Below, piece after piece: positions 16,589 to 26,135 of a DNA stretch of 64,000 bases. Location of the stretch: positions 84,781 through 148,780 of the forward strand of contig NZ_KB894420.1 in the NCBI RefSeq assembly GCF_000374445.1. The letters run 5' to 3'. Numbering within the stretch: the first letter of the stretch is position 1; each line of letters begins with the position of its first letter. The stretch comes from Actinokineospora enzanensis DSM 44649. GTDB taxonomy: Bacteria; Actinomycetota; Actinomycetes; Mycobacteriales; Pseudonocardiaceae. The notes beneath the pieces were generated by a model. That model did not search any database, was not told the origin of the DNA, and saw only the letters and a program-made list of their open reading frames with translations. Position numbers and translations under genes: made by a program.

Positions 16589-17025
16589 GGACTGTCCACA
16601 TGGTTCTCGGGATCGACCGTGGTTTCGTCCTGGTCGTCGTGGGTGTATCGGGCCTCTGGAGATCTTTTCGCCGGTTATCCACACCCTGGTCGGTTCAATC
16701 GCGGGTTTGGTCGCGGGGTATCGACCTCGGGCAAGATCGCATGACTTTCCGGGCGGGCGGCGTTTCGCGTCGGGATGGAGCAAGGAATGAGGCGAGGAGT
16801 ATTCATGCGGGGCATCGGTGTCGGATTCGGGTCGCGGGAGATCATTGCGCGGACGGATTTGTCCACGGATGTCGGTAAGCTGGATTCGGGCGGCGGAGGC
16901 GGGCAACCCCGGGGCTGTCCGGGTCGTGTCTCCTGGGGGGATGGCCGGACTCACGCCATGGGAACGCCCGGGTGACCTATCGTCTTCGCAACGGACCGGC
17001 ATCGAACGGCGCAGGGAGTGGACAG
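16589..17025. other. 437-base intergenic region
   Basis: This lies between the GntR regulator and the sortase gene. It contains a DnaA-box nonamer TTATCCACA at 16675-16683 and a related TTGTCCACG near 16860. I compared it with the c-di-AMP (ydaO) riboswitch often found before cell-wall genes and saw no match. No gene is supported here. Confidence 0.55.
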
Positions 17026-19038
17026 GTGCAGGACGACCATCGACACTCGACGCCCCCCACGGGGGCGCGAGGGCCGGTGCGCCCAGCCGGTCCGCCCACC
17101 CGGTCGGCCGCGCCTACCGGGGCCGAGACCGGCGGGCCCGGTGCCGACGAGGCCGCGGCGGCTGGATCCGCCGCTGGTCAGGCAGCTGATCGGCGGCCGG
17201 GCTCCGGACCGCAGCGGGCTGGTCGGCAGCCGGGCGCACCGGTTGAGCGGTCGAACCGTCAGCCTGCCGGGCGCGATGTCAACGGGCGGGACCCGGATCG
17301 GCAGACACCTGTTCGACGGAACGGCACCCGCCCGGCACCTGAGCAGCAGCCCCCGACTCGACGCCCCGGTGGACAGGCCGCCGGGAGGACCGATCGGCAG
17401 CTCGCGGAACCCCAGCCCCGAGACCCCGGTCGACCAGCCCCTGATCGGCCGGATCAGGTCGGTCCAGCACCGGACCGGCAGGGCTCACCGGACCGGCAGG
17501 CACGGCCGCGACGTGTCCCGGGCCGAGCGGACCCGGACGGATCGGCCTCCGCCGGACAGAACCCCGCCCAGCAGAGTCCGGCGCGCCGACATCCCGAGAA
17601 CCCGGCGCCGGTGCGTCCGGGATCGACTCGACGCCGCCAGGACGCCGATGGGTCTGCTCCCGCCGGGCGGGATACGGATCGCCAGGACCCCGGTGGCGCG
17701 CAGCCGCGCTCGGGCCCGGGTAGCGCGCCTGGACAAGGCGCGGACCCGCGGGGTTCGGATCCACGAGGGGCGCGGCGCGCGCCGGGCGGGCCGGATGTCG
17801 AAGGGGCTGACCCGGGGCGACGCGGCTCGGAACGGCAGGACTCCGGTCGGCTCGCTCGGCAGGGGCAACGCCCGGACCAGGGTGGTTCGCCTCGTCGGGA
17901 GCCCGGTCGGCAAGGCTCGGGCCTGCGTGGGCCCGCTGGGCAGGGGCGGAAGAACCCGGCGGAGGCACGTACCGAGATCCTGCGGCCCGTCAGCCCGCCG
18001 GTGGACGAGCCCACGGAGTTCATCACCGTGCACCGGGGCGACCTGGGGGGCGCGATCTACCGCGACCCCGCCACCGAGGACCTGACGCCGCTCCCCGCCA
18101 CCGAGGATGCCCCCGGGCACGACCGGGACGACCGGGACGGCGACCGAGACGACCAGCACGACGAGCACGACGAGACGCACGCGGACGGCCAGGAGGCCGA
18201 CGAGCGGCCCGAGCCGCGCAAGCTCGGGACCGGGGCCGCCATCGTGCGGACGGCGGGCGAGGTCATGGTCACCCTTGGCCTGGTCATGCTGTTGTTCGTC
18301 GTCTACGAGGTCTGGGTCACCGACCTGATCTCCGCGGGCAAGCAGGAGGACGTCACCGTCGCGCTGGACGAGCAGTGGCAGCACCCGACGGACGCCGGGC
18401 CGGAGCGGCAGGAGCGGTTCCAGTTCGCCGAGGGGCAGGGGATGGCCAAGCTGTACATCCCCGCGCTCGGCGAGGACTACAAGTTCACCGTGGTCGAGGG
18501 CACCTCCGAGCGGGACCTGGAGATCGGCCCCGGCCACTACGCGCACTCCGCCCTGCCCGGTCAGGCGGGCAACTTCGCCGTCGCCGGGCACCGGGTCGGC
18601 AAGGGCGCGCCGTTCAACGACCTCGACCTGATCCAGGCGTGTGACGCGATCGTGGTGGAGACCGAGACGCACTGGTACGTCTACCGGCTGCTGCCCACCC
18701 CGGACGACGCCCGGGACTGGGCCGCGAAGGCCGCCGACCCACGGTGTGCCGGGTCGGCCGACTCGGCGAAGGTGGAGCCGCTCGGCGGCGAGTACGCGGC
18801 CGCGGTGGGCAGGCAGATCGTGTCGCCGTCGCAGAGCGAGGTCGTGGCGCCGGTGCCGGGGAACGCGAAAGCGACGACGCCGCCGGACCAGCGGAAGAAA
18901 ATGATCACATTGACCACCTGCCACCCGAAGTTCTCGAATCGGCAGCGAATGATCCTGCAGGGGATCATGGTGCGCGAGCAGGCGAAGAACCCGGCCGATC
19001 AAGGGGCGGTCCCGGCCGAGTTGCGCGAGACCGGCTGA
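17026..19038 (+). CDS. Class E sortase with long low-complexity N-terminus
   Basis: A 670-residue transpeptidase-type protein. Residues ~1-330 are low complexity (Gly, Pro, Arg, Gln, Asp, Ser), and ~370-400 is acidic/His-rich. One membrane helix follows (~410-430, VMVTLGLVMLLFVVYEVWV). Residues ~475-655 form the sortase domain with catalytic His in NFAVAGHRVGKGAPF, catalytic Cys in MITLTTCHPKF (~residue 632) and the Arg in FSNRQRMILQG. The TLTTCHP signature is typical of class E sortases, which favour LAXTG substrates. An upstream GTG at 16972 is open, but the GTG at 17026 has AGGGAG nine bases before it. The next gene encodes a LASTG protein, its likely substrate. Confidence 0.9.
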   Translation: MQDDHRHSTPPTGARGPVRPAGPPTRSAAPTGAETGGPGADEAAAAGSAAGQAADRRPGSGPQRAGRQPGAPVERSNRQPAGRDVNGRDPDRQTPVRRNGTRPAPEQQPPTRRPGGQAAGRTDRQLAEPQPRDPGRPAPDRPDQVGPAPDRQGSPDRQARPRRVPGRADPDGSASAGQNPAQQSPARRHPENPAPVRPGSTRRRQDADGSAPAGRDTDRQDPGGAQPRSGPGSAPGQGADPRGSDPRGARRAPGGPDVEGADPGRRGSERQDSGRLARQGQRPDQGGSPRREPGRQGSGLRGPAGQGRKNPAEARTEILRPVSPPVDEPTEFITVHRGDLGGAIYRDPATEDLTPLPATEDAPGHDRDDRDGDRDDQHDEHDETHADGQEADERPEPRKLGTGAAIVRTAGEVMVTLGLVMLLFVVYEVWVTDLISAGKQEDVTVALDEQWQHPTDAGPERQERFQFAEGQGMAKLYIPALGEDYKFTVVEGTSERDLEIGPGHYAHSALPGQAGNFAVAGHRVGKGAPFNDLDLIQACDAIVVETETHWYVYRLLPTPDDARDWAAKAADPRCAGSADSAKVEPLGGEYAAAVGRQIVSPSQSEVVAPVPGNAKATTPPDQRKKMITLTTCHPKFSNRQRMILQGIMVREQAKNPADQGAVPAELRETG

Positions 19039-19178
19039 AGATCCGCCCAAACCCGCCGGACCGCATCGTTACCGACATTTACCCAACTCGGTGAACATCC
19101 GCTCGCCAACGCGCGCCCGCCCAGGACGCGCGGCACATTCCGAAACGTCGGAAAGTGCTTCCGTGGTTGGGAGTTGGC

Positions 19179-22100
19179 ATGTCCAAATCGAGAGCGGCAC
19201 GTCGCACACTGGCGGCCGCGCTGGCGGCGACGGCCGCGGCGGCGGGAGTGGTGTTCGTGTCCTCTCCCGTCGAGGCGTCCATCGAACGCGGGCTCACGCT
19301 CGCGTACGACAGTGAGGTCTACGGCGACTTCCTGCAGACGGGCAACGGCAGTCTGCGTTGTCCGGACGTCACAGATCCCGTCGACCCGTTCGGTGAGCCC
19401 CGCACGACCTGTGCCACCACACAGGACCGTTCGAACGTCTCCGCCACCGGTATCAACGACAGCTACTACATGCGGTGGGCCGACGTCGACTCCATCGACG
19501 AGACCTACAACTCCTCCACGGCCAGCCTCACCATCCCGACCGGTGCCAAGGTCGACTTCGCCCGGCTGAACTGGGGCGGCAACACCGGCAAGTTCCGCGG
19601 TGACGACGGCGTCATGTCCGAGCAGACCGGGTGCAGCTCCCGACAGGTGCTCGCGGACGCCGGTTCGGCGAACAAGCCCACGGGCAGCCCGAGCAGCACG
19701 CAGGTCTGGTTCACCACGGGCGGTTCGACGCTCACCTACCTCCCCGCGGTGGTGAACTCGGACTCGACCGCCAACATCCCCAACTCCCAGCCGCAGTACT
19801 ACACGGCGTACGCCGACGTGACCGGCCAGGTCCAGGGCCTGGCGAGCGGCTCGGCGCAGACCATCGGCGTCGGCAACGTCTGGACCCCGGAGGGCTTCGG
19901 CTGCTACGGCGGCTGGTCGCTGGAGGTCGTCTACTACTACGACGCCCCGGACGCGACCAACGCCCCGGTCAAGCGGCACGTCTTCGTCTACGACGGACAC
20001 ATCCGGCAGTCCTCCAGCGACAGCGCGGTGTCCCAGACGATCAACAACTTCACCGCCATCAGCAACAACGTGCACGCGGGCGTCACCGCCTACGAGGGCG
20101 ACTTCAACCTCAACGGCGACACGTTCTCGATCAACAGCACCGCGCAGGGCGAGCCGCTGGCGACCGGCACGACGAACAACTTCTTCGTCGGCAACGCGCC
20201 GGGCAAGCTGAGCCCGTCGGTCGCGAACAACATGAGCGTCGACTCGAAGCGGTGGACCACCTCCGCCGTCCTGGCGGGCGACCTCTCCGCCACCATGGGC
20301 TTCACCACCACGAACGACACGTTCGTGCTGGAGGGCATGGCGATGTCGGTGCCGGTGGCCTCGCTCACGGTGGCGAAGACGATCACCTCGGGCGGGCCGT
20401 TCCGGCCGGGTGACACCGTGCCCTACCAGATCGTCGTGACCTCCCCGGGCGCGACCGCCTCGACCGTGGCGGTGTCCGACCCGTTGGTGTCCAACTGCGA
20501 CAAGACCATCGGCGCGTTGGCCGCGGACACCCCGTACACGTACACGTGCAGCGGGCCCGCGCCGCAGAACGACTTCACCAACGTCGCCAACGCGTCCGGC
20601 CTCGGCCCGTACGGCGAGGAGATCTCCGGCCAGGGCAAGGTGGACGTCGACGTGTTCCACCCGTCGATCGCGATCACCAAGACCGCGGACAAGGCGAACT
20701 ACGCGGCGGGCGAGACGATCACCTTCACCATCACCGTCCACAACGACGGCGACAGCCCGCTGACCGGCGTGGCCGTCACCGACGCCAAGGTGGCCGGTTG
20801 CGCCTCCACCATCGGCAGCCTGGGCACCGGCGGCAGCAACAGCTACACCTGCACCGCGACGGCACCGATCACCGGCGACAGCAACACGGCCACGGTGACG
20901 GGTACCGACCAGCTGGGCGGCACGGTCACCGACAGCGACACGGCGAGCGTCCCGACCGTCGGCGCGGTGTCCGGCAAGGTGTTCTCCGACCGCGAGAACA
21001 ACGGCACCTTCGACGCGGGCTCCAGCGACTCCGGCATCAGCGGCGTCGCGATCGCCCTCACCGGCAGCACCACCATCGGCAGCAACCCGGTCAACCTGAA
21101 CACGACCACCGCCTCGGATGGCACGTTCAGCTTCCCGAACATCCAGGCGGGCACCTACACGCTCACCGAGACGCAGCCGACCGACTTCGACGCGGGCACC
21201 GGCACCCCCGGCACCAACGCGACGAAGGTCAACGACAACTCCTTCACGGTGACGTTGCTCCAGGGCGCCAACAGCGCGAACAACCTGTTCGCCGAGAAGC
21301 CGACCTCCAGCTTCGCGGGCTCGGTCTACATCGACGCGAACAACGACGGCATCCGGCAGGGCGCCGAGACCGGCATCCAGAACACGCTGGTCTCGCTGGC
21401 GGGCACCGACTCCCAGGGCAACGCGATCTCGCTGACCATGTCGACCGACAGCAACGGCCTGTTCATGTTCCCGGCGCTGCGCCAGGGCATCTACAGCCTC
21501 GCCGAGAACCAGCCGCTCGGGTACTCCGACGGCAAGGACACGGCGGGCACGTCCGGCGGCTCGACCACGATCAGCGACCTGATCAGCGGTATCAGCCTGG
21601 CGGCGCGCACCGACGCGACCGGTTACCTGTTCGGCGAGTACGTCGCGTCCTCGATCACCGGCTCGGTGGTGGACGACGCGGGCAACCCGATCCAGGGCGC
21701 CACCGTCACGCTGAGCATGCAGGGCGGCGGCACCACCCCGGGCAGCACGGCCTCCAACGGCCAGTTCGTGTTCCCGAACCTGGCGCCGGGCACCTACACG
21801 CTGACCGAGACCCAGCCGCTCGGCTACGGTGACGGCCCCGAGACGGCGGGCCTCCCGGCGGGCAACATCACCGTCAACGACGTGATCAGCGGCATCGTGA
21901 TCGCGTCCAACACCGCGGCGGTCAACTACAAGTTCGCCGAGACCCGCGGCTCGATCGCCGGGTTCGTCTACGTCGACAAGAACAACAACGGCCTGATGGA
22001 CCCCGGTGAGGCGCCGATCCAGAACGCGTCGGTGACGCTGACCGGCATGGATGTCCGGGGCAACCCGGTCAACACGCCCGTCACCTCCGGCCCGACCGGC

Positions 22101-25004
22101 AGCTTCCTGTTCAGCGGCCTGGTCGCGAGCACCAACTACACGCTCACCGAGGTCACCCCGAGCGGGTACACCGACGGCAAGGAGACGGTCGGCACGGCCA
22201 GCGGCACGAACAACACGGCCGACTCGATCAGCGGTATCAACCTGACCGCGGGCACCAACGCCACCGGCTACCTGTTCGGCGAGTACATGCCTGGCTCGCT
22301 CGCCGGTCGGGTGGTTGACGACGGCGGGAACGGCATCAAGAACGTCTCGCTGCTGCTCACCGGGGTCGGCGCGCCGATCCCGGCCACGACGAACAGCAAC
22401 GGCGACTTCTCCTTCCCGAACCTGGTACCCGGCACGTACTCGCTGCTGGAGGGCCAGCCCACTGGCTACGCCGACGGCGCGGACGAGGCGGGCACCCTGG
22501 GCGGCACGCTCAGCGGCACCGACCAGATCGACGGCATCGTCGTGAACTCCGGTGACGAGGGCAGCGAGTACCTGTTCAGCGAGATCCGCGGCTCGATCAA
22601 GGGCGTCGTCTACGAGGACAAGAACAACAACGGCGTCCAGGACCCGAACGAGCCCGGCATCGGCAACGTCCCGGTGGTGCTGACGGGCACCGACGCCAAC
22701 GGTGACCCGGTCAACGTCCAGGTCACGTCCGTCGCGGGCACCACCGAGGCGGACGCGGGCACCGGTGACTTCTCGGTGACCGGCGGCGCGGTCGACCCGC
22801 CCGGCACGTTCACCTTCATGGACGTGGTCGGCGGCGAGTACTCCCTGTCGGAGAACACCCCGGAGGGCTACCTCGACGGCAAGGAGACGGCGGGTACCGC
22901 GGGCGGTTCGAGCCTGCCGCCGGACGAGATCGTCGGCATCGCGCTCACCGGCGGCCAGAACGCCACCGGCTACCGGTTCGGCGAGCTGATGGGTGCCTCG
23001 ATCAGCGGCATGGTGACCTACACCAACGTCGACGGGCCCAACCCGATCGACAACGTGCTGCTCACCCTCACCGGCAAGGACGATCTCAACGCGGACGTCA
23101 ACGAGCAGATCCGCACCGACAGCGACGGCGTGTTCACCTTCGATGGCCTGCGCCCGAGCGGTGTCGGCGGCTACACGCTGACCGAGGAGAGCCTGCTGCC
23201 GCAGTACCTGCACCTCGGGCAGGCGGCGGGCAGCGCGGGTGGTATCACCACGCTCCCGCACGTGATCAGCGGGATCGCCCTCGACCCGGCCGAGAAGGCG
23301 AGCGAGTACGAGTTCACCGAGAAGCTGGGCTCGCTCAGCGGCAAGGTGTTCCAGGACTTCAACGACAACGGCATCCAGGACCCGGCCGTTCCGGCAGGTC
23401 CGAGCACCCCGGCCATCCCGGCCGAGCCGGGCATCCCGGGTGTCACGGTCACGTTGACCTACCTGGGCGTGGCGACGTCGAACCCACCGGTCACCGCCGT
23501 GACGAAGGGGGACGGGTCGTACAACTTCCCGAACCTCCTCGGCGGTGAGTACACGCTGACCGAGACCCAGCCCGCGAACTACGCGGACGGCCTCGACAAG
23601 CCGGGCGGTTCGAGCTCGACCCCGAACGGCACCCTGGAACCGCCGGACACGATCACCGACATCGAGCTGTCCGCGGGCGCCGATCTTGAGGGCTACACCT
23701 TCGCCGAGAAGGGCGGCATCATCAACGGCACGGTGTGGCGGGACGAGAACAGCAACGGGACCATCGACATCGATGAGACCGTGCGCTACCCGGGCGTCAC
23801 GATCACGCTGAAGACGGCGGGCGGCCAGGACGTGACCACCGCGACCACCAACTCGCAGGGTGTCTACTCCTTCAAGGACATCCCGGGCGGCAGCTACGTG
23901 GTGGTCGAGAGCCAGCCGGTCGGCCTCGGGTCGTCCACTCCGGACTCCGTGCCGGTGACGCTGTCGGTCGTGCCGGTTGCCAGGGCGGCCGCCGAGCCGA
24001 ACCCGACCGGTGCCGTGGTCAACTTCGGTGACCAGCTCGGCCTCATCGGCGATCTGGTGTGGAGCGACACCAACGGCAACGGCCTGCAGGACTCCGGCGA
24101 ACCCGGCGTCCAGGGCGTGACGGTGATCCTGTTCAACGAGGCGGGCACCGAGGTCACCAGGACCACGACCAACACCGACGGCGTCTACTGGTTCCGCAAC
24201 ATCGAGGTGGGCAACTACACGGTCGGCATCGAGCCGCCGACCGGGAAGGTGCTGACCAAGCCGGGTGTGGCCGGGGACGACAAGAACTCGGACTTCAACT
24301 GGGTCACGATGAAGACCGCGACCATCCCGATCCAGGTCGTGGCGGCCATGATCCCGCAGCTGACCACCATCGACGCCGGTCTGGTGAACAAGCTGACCGA
24401 CCTCTCGGTCGGCGTCACGACCGACACCCCGAGCGCCACCATCGGCGCCACCGTGGTGTTCAGCGCCAAGGTCACCAACGCGGGCACGGTGCCGGTCAAG
24501 GGCGCCCGGACCACGATCAAGGTCCCGGACGGCCTGAAGATCGTCTCGGCGGGCGGCACCGCCGTTGCCGCGAACGACTTCGGCACCGAGTCGGTCGACG
24601 GCGACGCCTTCCAGGCGGAGGCGGCGGCCGTGTGGACCTGCACGATCAGCGGCCAGATCGCGACCTGCACCACGGACGCGACGATCCTGCCCGGACAGTC
24701 GACCAGCCCGGTGCTGGTGAACACGACCGCGCTCACCACGGTCGCCGACACCACCGCGATCGCGGGCGTCACGCTGGCCGACGGCACGGCCGACGACAAC
24801 TCGGCCAACGACGCCGCCCAGGCGGTCGTGGGCGTCGTCGCCCCGACCGAGACCACGACGACCGGCACGTCCACGAGCGGCACGCTCGCCAGCACCGGCG
24901 CCAATGTCCGGTGGCTCTTCTACGGCGGCGCGCTGCTGATCGTGATCGGCTGCGCCACGGTCTTCCTGGTCCGCAGGCGGAAGGGGAACAACACCCCGGA
25001 ATGA
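19179..25004 (+). CDS. Giant LASTG-anchored surface protein with SdrD-type B repeats
   Basis: 1941 residues. A signal peptide (~1-37, basic SKSRAARR then Ala-rich) leads to a ~370-residue N-terminal domain (LAYDSEVYGDFLQTGN, LNWGGNTGKF) resembling DUF3344-type surface domains. Two DUF11-like domains follow (ITKTADKANYAAGETITF), then about ten Cna-B/SdrD_B-type repeats with DKNNNG/DANNDG calcium-type loops and YTLTE ends, then a DUF11-like domain. The C-terminus has the sorting signal LASTG (residues 1903-1907), a hydrophobic helix and RRRKGNN. Class E sortase would cleave it and link it to peptidoglycan. The ATG at 19179 has GGGAG five bases upstream; an in-frame GTG at 19155 is less likely. 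It probably works in aerial or cell-surface adhesion or structure. Confidence 0.92.
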   Translation: MSKSRAARRTLAAALAATAAAAGVVFVSSPVEASIERGLTLAYDSEVYGDFLQTGNGSLRCPDVTDPVDPFGEPRTTCATTQDRSNVSATGINDSYYMRWADVDSIDETYNSSTASLTIPTGAKVDFARLNWGGNTGKFRGDDGVMSEQTGCSSRQVLADAGSANKPTGSPSSTQVWFTTGGSTLTYLPAVVNSDSTANIPNSQPQYYTAYADVTGQVQGLASGSAQTIGVGNVWTPEGFGCYGGWSLEVVYYYDAPDATNAPVKRHVFVYDGHIRQSSSDSAVSQTINNFTAISNNVHAGVTAYEGDFNLNGDTFSINSTAQGEPLATGTTNNFFVGNAPGKLSPSVANNMSVDSKRWTTSAVLAGDLSATMGFTTTNDTFVLEGMAMSVPVASLTVAKTITSGGPFRPGDTVPYQIVVTSPGATASTVAVSDPLVSNCDKTIGALAADTPYTYTCSGPAPQNDFTNVANASGLGPYGEEISGQGKVDVDVFHPSIAITKTADKANYAAGETITFTITVHNDGDSPLTGVAVTDAKVAGCASTIGSLGTGGSNSYTCTATAPITGDSNTATVTGTDQLGGTVTDSDTASVPTVGAVSGKVFSDRENNGTFDAGSSDSGISGVAIALTGSTTIGSNPVNLNTTTASDGTFSFPNIQAGTYTLTETQPTDFDAGTGTPGTNATKVNDNSFTVTLLQGANSANNLFAEKPTSSFAGSVYIDANNDGIRQGAETGIQNTLVSLAGTDSQGNAISLTMSTDSNGLFMFPALRQGIYSLAENQPLGYSDGKDTAGTSGGSTTISDLISGISLAARTDATGYLFGEYVASSITGSVVDDAGNPIQGATVTLSMQGGGTTPGSTASNGQFVFPNLAPGTYTLTETQPLGYGDGPETAGLPAGNITVNDVISGIVIASNTAAVNYKFAETRGSIAGFVYVDKNNNGLMDPGEAPIQNASVTLTGMDVRGNPVNTPVTSGPTGSFLFSGLVASTNYTLTEVTPSGYTDGKETVGTASGTNNTADSISGINLTAGTNATGYLFGEYMPGSLAGRVVDDGGNGIKNVSLLLTGVGAPIPATTNSNGDFSFPNLVPGTYSLLEGQPTGYADGADEAGTLGGTLSGTDQIDGIVVNSGDEGSEYLFSEIRGSIKGVVYEDKNNNGVQDPNEPGIGNVPVVLTGTDANGDPVNVQVTSVAGTTEADAGTGDFSVTGGAVDPPGTFTFMDVVGGEYSLSENTPEGYLDGKETAGTAGGSSLPPDEIVGIALTGGQNATGYRFGELMGASISGMVTYTNVDGPNPIDNVLLTLTGKDDLNADVNEQIRTDSDGVFTFDGLRPSGVGGYTLTEESLLPQYLHLGQAAGSAGGITTLPHVISGIALDPAEKASEYEFTEKLGSLSGKVFQDFNDNGIQDPAVPAGPSTPAIPAEPGIPGVTVTLTYLGVATSNPPVTAVTKGDGSYNFPNLLGGEYTLTETQPANYADGLDKPGGSSSTPNGTLEPPDTITDIELSAGADLEGYTFAEKGGIINGTVWRDENSNGTIDIDETVRYPGVTITLKTAGGQDVTTATTNSQGVYSFKDIPGGSYVVVESQPVGLGSSTPDSVPVTLSVVPVARAAAEPNPTGAVVNFGDQLGLIGDLVWSDTNGNGLQDSGEPGVQGVTVILFNEAGTEVTRTTTNTDGVYWFRNIEVGNYTVGIEPPTGKVLTKPGVAGDDKNSDFNWVTMKTATIPIQVVAAMIPQLTTIDAGLVNKLTDLSVGVTTDTPSATIGATVVFSAKVTNAGTVPVKGARTTIKVPDGLKIVSAGGTAVAANDFGTESVDGDAFQAEAAAVWTCTISGQIATCTTDATILPGQSTSPVLVNTTALTTVADTTAIAGVTLADGTADDNSANDAAQAVVGVVAPTETTTTGTSTSGTLASTGANVRWLFYGGALLIVIGCATVFLVRRRKGNNTPE

Positions 25005-25019
25005 GAGTGAGTAGTCGCT

Positions 25020-25060
25020 GAAACAGCGGGCTCGCCGATCTTCGGCGGGCCCGCTGTTTC
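25020..25060 (+). terminator. Strong terminator after the surface protein
   Basis: Eighteen-base arms (25020-25037 and 25043-25060) with one G-U type mismatch and a 5-base loop, ending CTGTTTCGTCCTGTT. It starts 15 bases after the stop codon and is the clearest intrinsic terminator in the window. Confidence 0.88.
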
Positions 25061-25219
25061 GTCCTGTTGATCACGGGTGGTGAGGCTGATGCAACGCGGG
25101 CGGTACTCGTTCGTTATCTGATTTCACCTGAACAGCCCAAATTGTGGATCAAGGACTTGCCTCGGTAGCTCTTGCGACGTAAACCATCACCCATCGGTGG
25201 TCAGATGGGCGGAGGAGCG

Positions 25220-25933
25220 ATGGACCGAGCGGTCAACGCGAACTGGCAAGGCTTCTGGGACGACCTGCCGCACGAGAGCGGCCTGGCGGTCTGGGACAGC
25301 GCGCCGGAGGTCACCGCCGTCGCCCACTTACCGCTGTTCGAACAGCACTTCGCCGTGGACCTGCCGGTGCTCGACATCGGGTGCGGCAACGGCACTCAGT
25401 CGGCGGCGCTCGCAGGCCACTTCGAGCGGGTGCTGGGGCTCGACTTCGCGCCGTCCGCGATCGCGCACGCGCAAGCGTTGCAGGCCGCCGCCGGGGTGGA
25501 GTTCCGGACGTTCGACCTGGCGGACGTGGCCGGTGCGCGGGCGTTGCATGCGGAGCTGGGCGACGTCAACGTGTACATGCGGGGGGTGTTGCACCAGATG
25601 CCGGACGAGCGGCGGGGGGATGCGGCTGCCGCCCTGGCCGTACTGTTGGGGAATGGCGGGCATCTGTTCGCGGTGGAGTTGTCGCCTGCTGCCGGGTTGA
25701 CGATCAAGGACGCTATTTCGGAGGGGCCCTCGGCCGTGCCGAAGATGCGACAGGTGTTCAAGCACAATCTGACGCCCGCGGCTTGGGACGAGGGGAAGCT
25801 GGAGGCTGTGCTGGCGGGGGCCGGGCTGGCGGTCGTGGAGTCCGGGGCGGTCGTGTTGGAGAGCACGGATACGTTGGCCAATGGGGACCGGTTGGATTTG
25901 CCGATGAATTATGTGGTGGCTCGGCGAGGGTGA
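25220..25933 (+). CDS. Class I SAM-dependent methyltransferase
   Basis: A 237-residue soluble enzyme. Motif I is LDIGCGNGTQSAALAGHF and the acidic motif II is VLGLDFAPSAIAHAQ; LLGNGGHLFAVEL takes the place of the usual post-motif. The fold matches Methyltransf_25/thiopurine-methyltransferase-like proteins. An earlier ATG at 25205 is in frame, but the ATG at 25220 sits behind GGCGGAGGAG, so I start there. A TTA codon occurs at 25328-25330. Base composition drops in the 3' third (more G/T-rich codons) relative to neighbours, possibly recent acquisition. The substrate is unknown. Confidence 0.8.
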   Translation: MDRAVNANWQGFWDDLPHESGLAVWDSAPEVTAVAHLPLFEQHFAVDLPVLDIGCGNGTQSAALAGHFERVLGLDFAPSAIAHAQALQAAAGVEFRTFDLADVAGARALHAELGDVNVYMRGVLHQMPDERRGDAAAALAVLLGNGGHLFAVELSPAAGLTIKDAISEGPSAVPKMRQVFKHNLTPAAWDEGKLEAVLAGAGLAVVESGAVVLESTDTLANGDRLDLPMNYVVARRG

Positions 25934-26135
25934 GTTGTTCGGGCGCGGGCCGAGGGCTTCTTTTACGACTGGCCTTCGGCCTGCGCCTGGATCTTTCGGC
26001 CCGCTCACTTTCGGTATCAGGGCGGCGAGGCCAGGCGGGCGGGCAACCCCTGCATGATCCATCCCACGACCCCTCCCCTGGGGGGACCGGCGGGGCTAAG
26101 GTCGCGGGGGTGTCGATGGGCCCTGGGGGTGGAGT

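Noticed and set aside
16589..17025. A c-di-AMP (ydaO-type) riboswitch before the sortase
   Set aside because: The conserved GGGGGAACC and GGGUGAAUC-type blocks are absent; only chance GGG-rich segments occur.
18999..23261. A 1420-codon open frame on the minus strand across the surface protein gene
   Set aside because: It is the antisense shadow of a GC-rich repeat gene; it has no ribosome site and the composition of a non-coding frame. The plus-strand protein has a signal peptide, repeats and a sorting signal.
24769..25074. Small minus-strand ORF overlapping the surface protein's 3' end
   Set aside because: It runs through the coding sequence and terminator in antisense and has no ribosome site.
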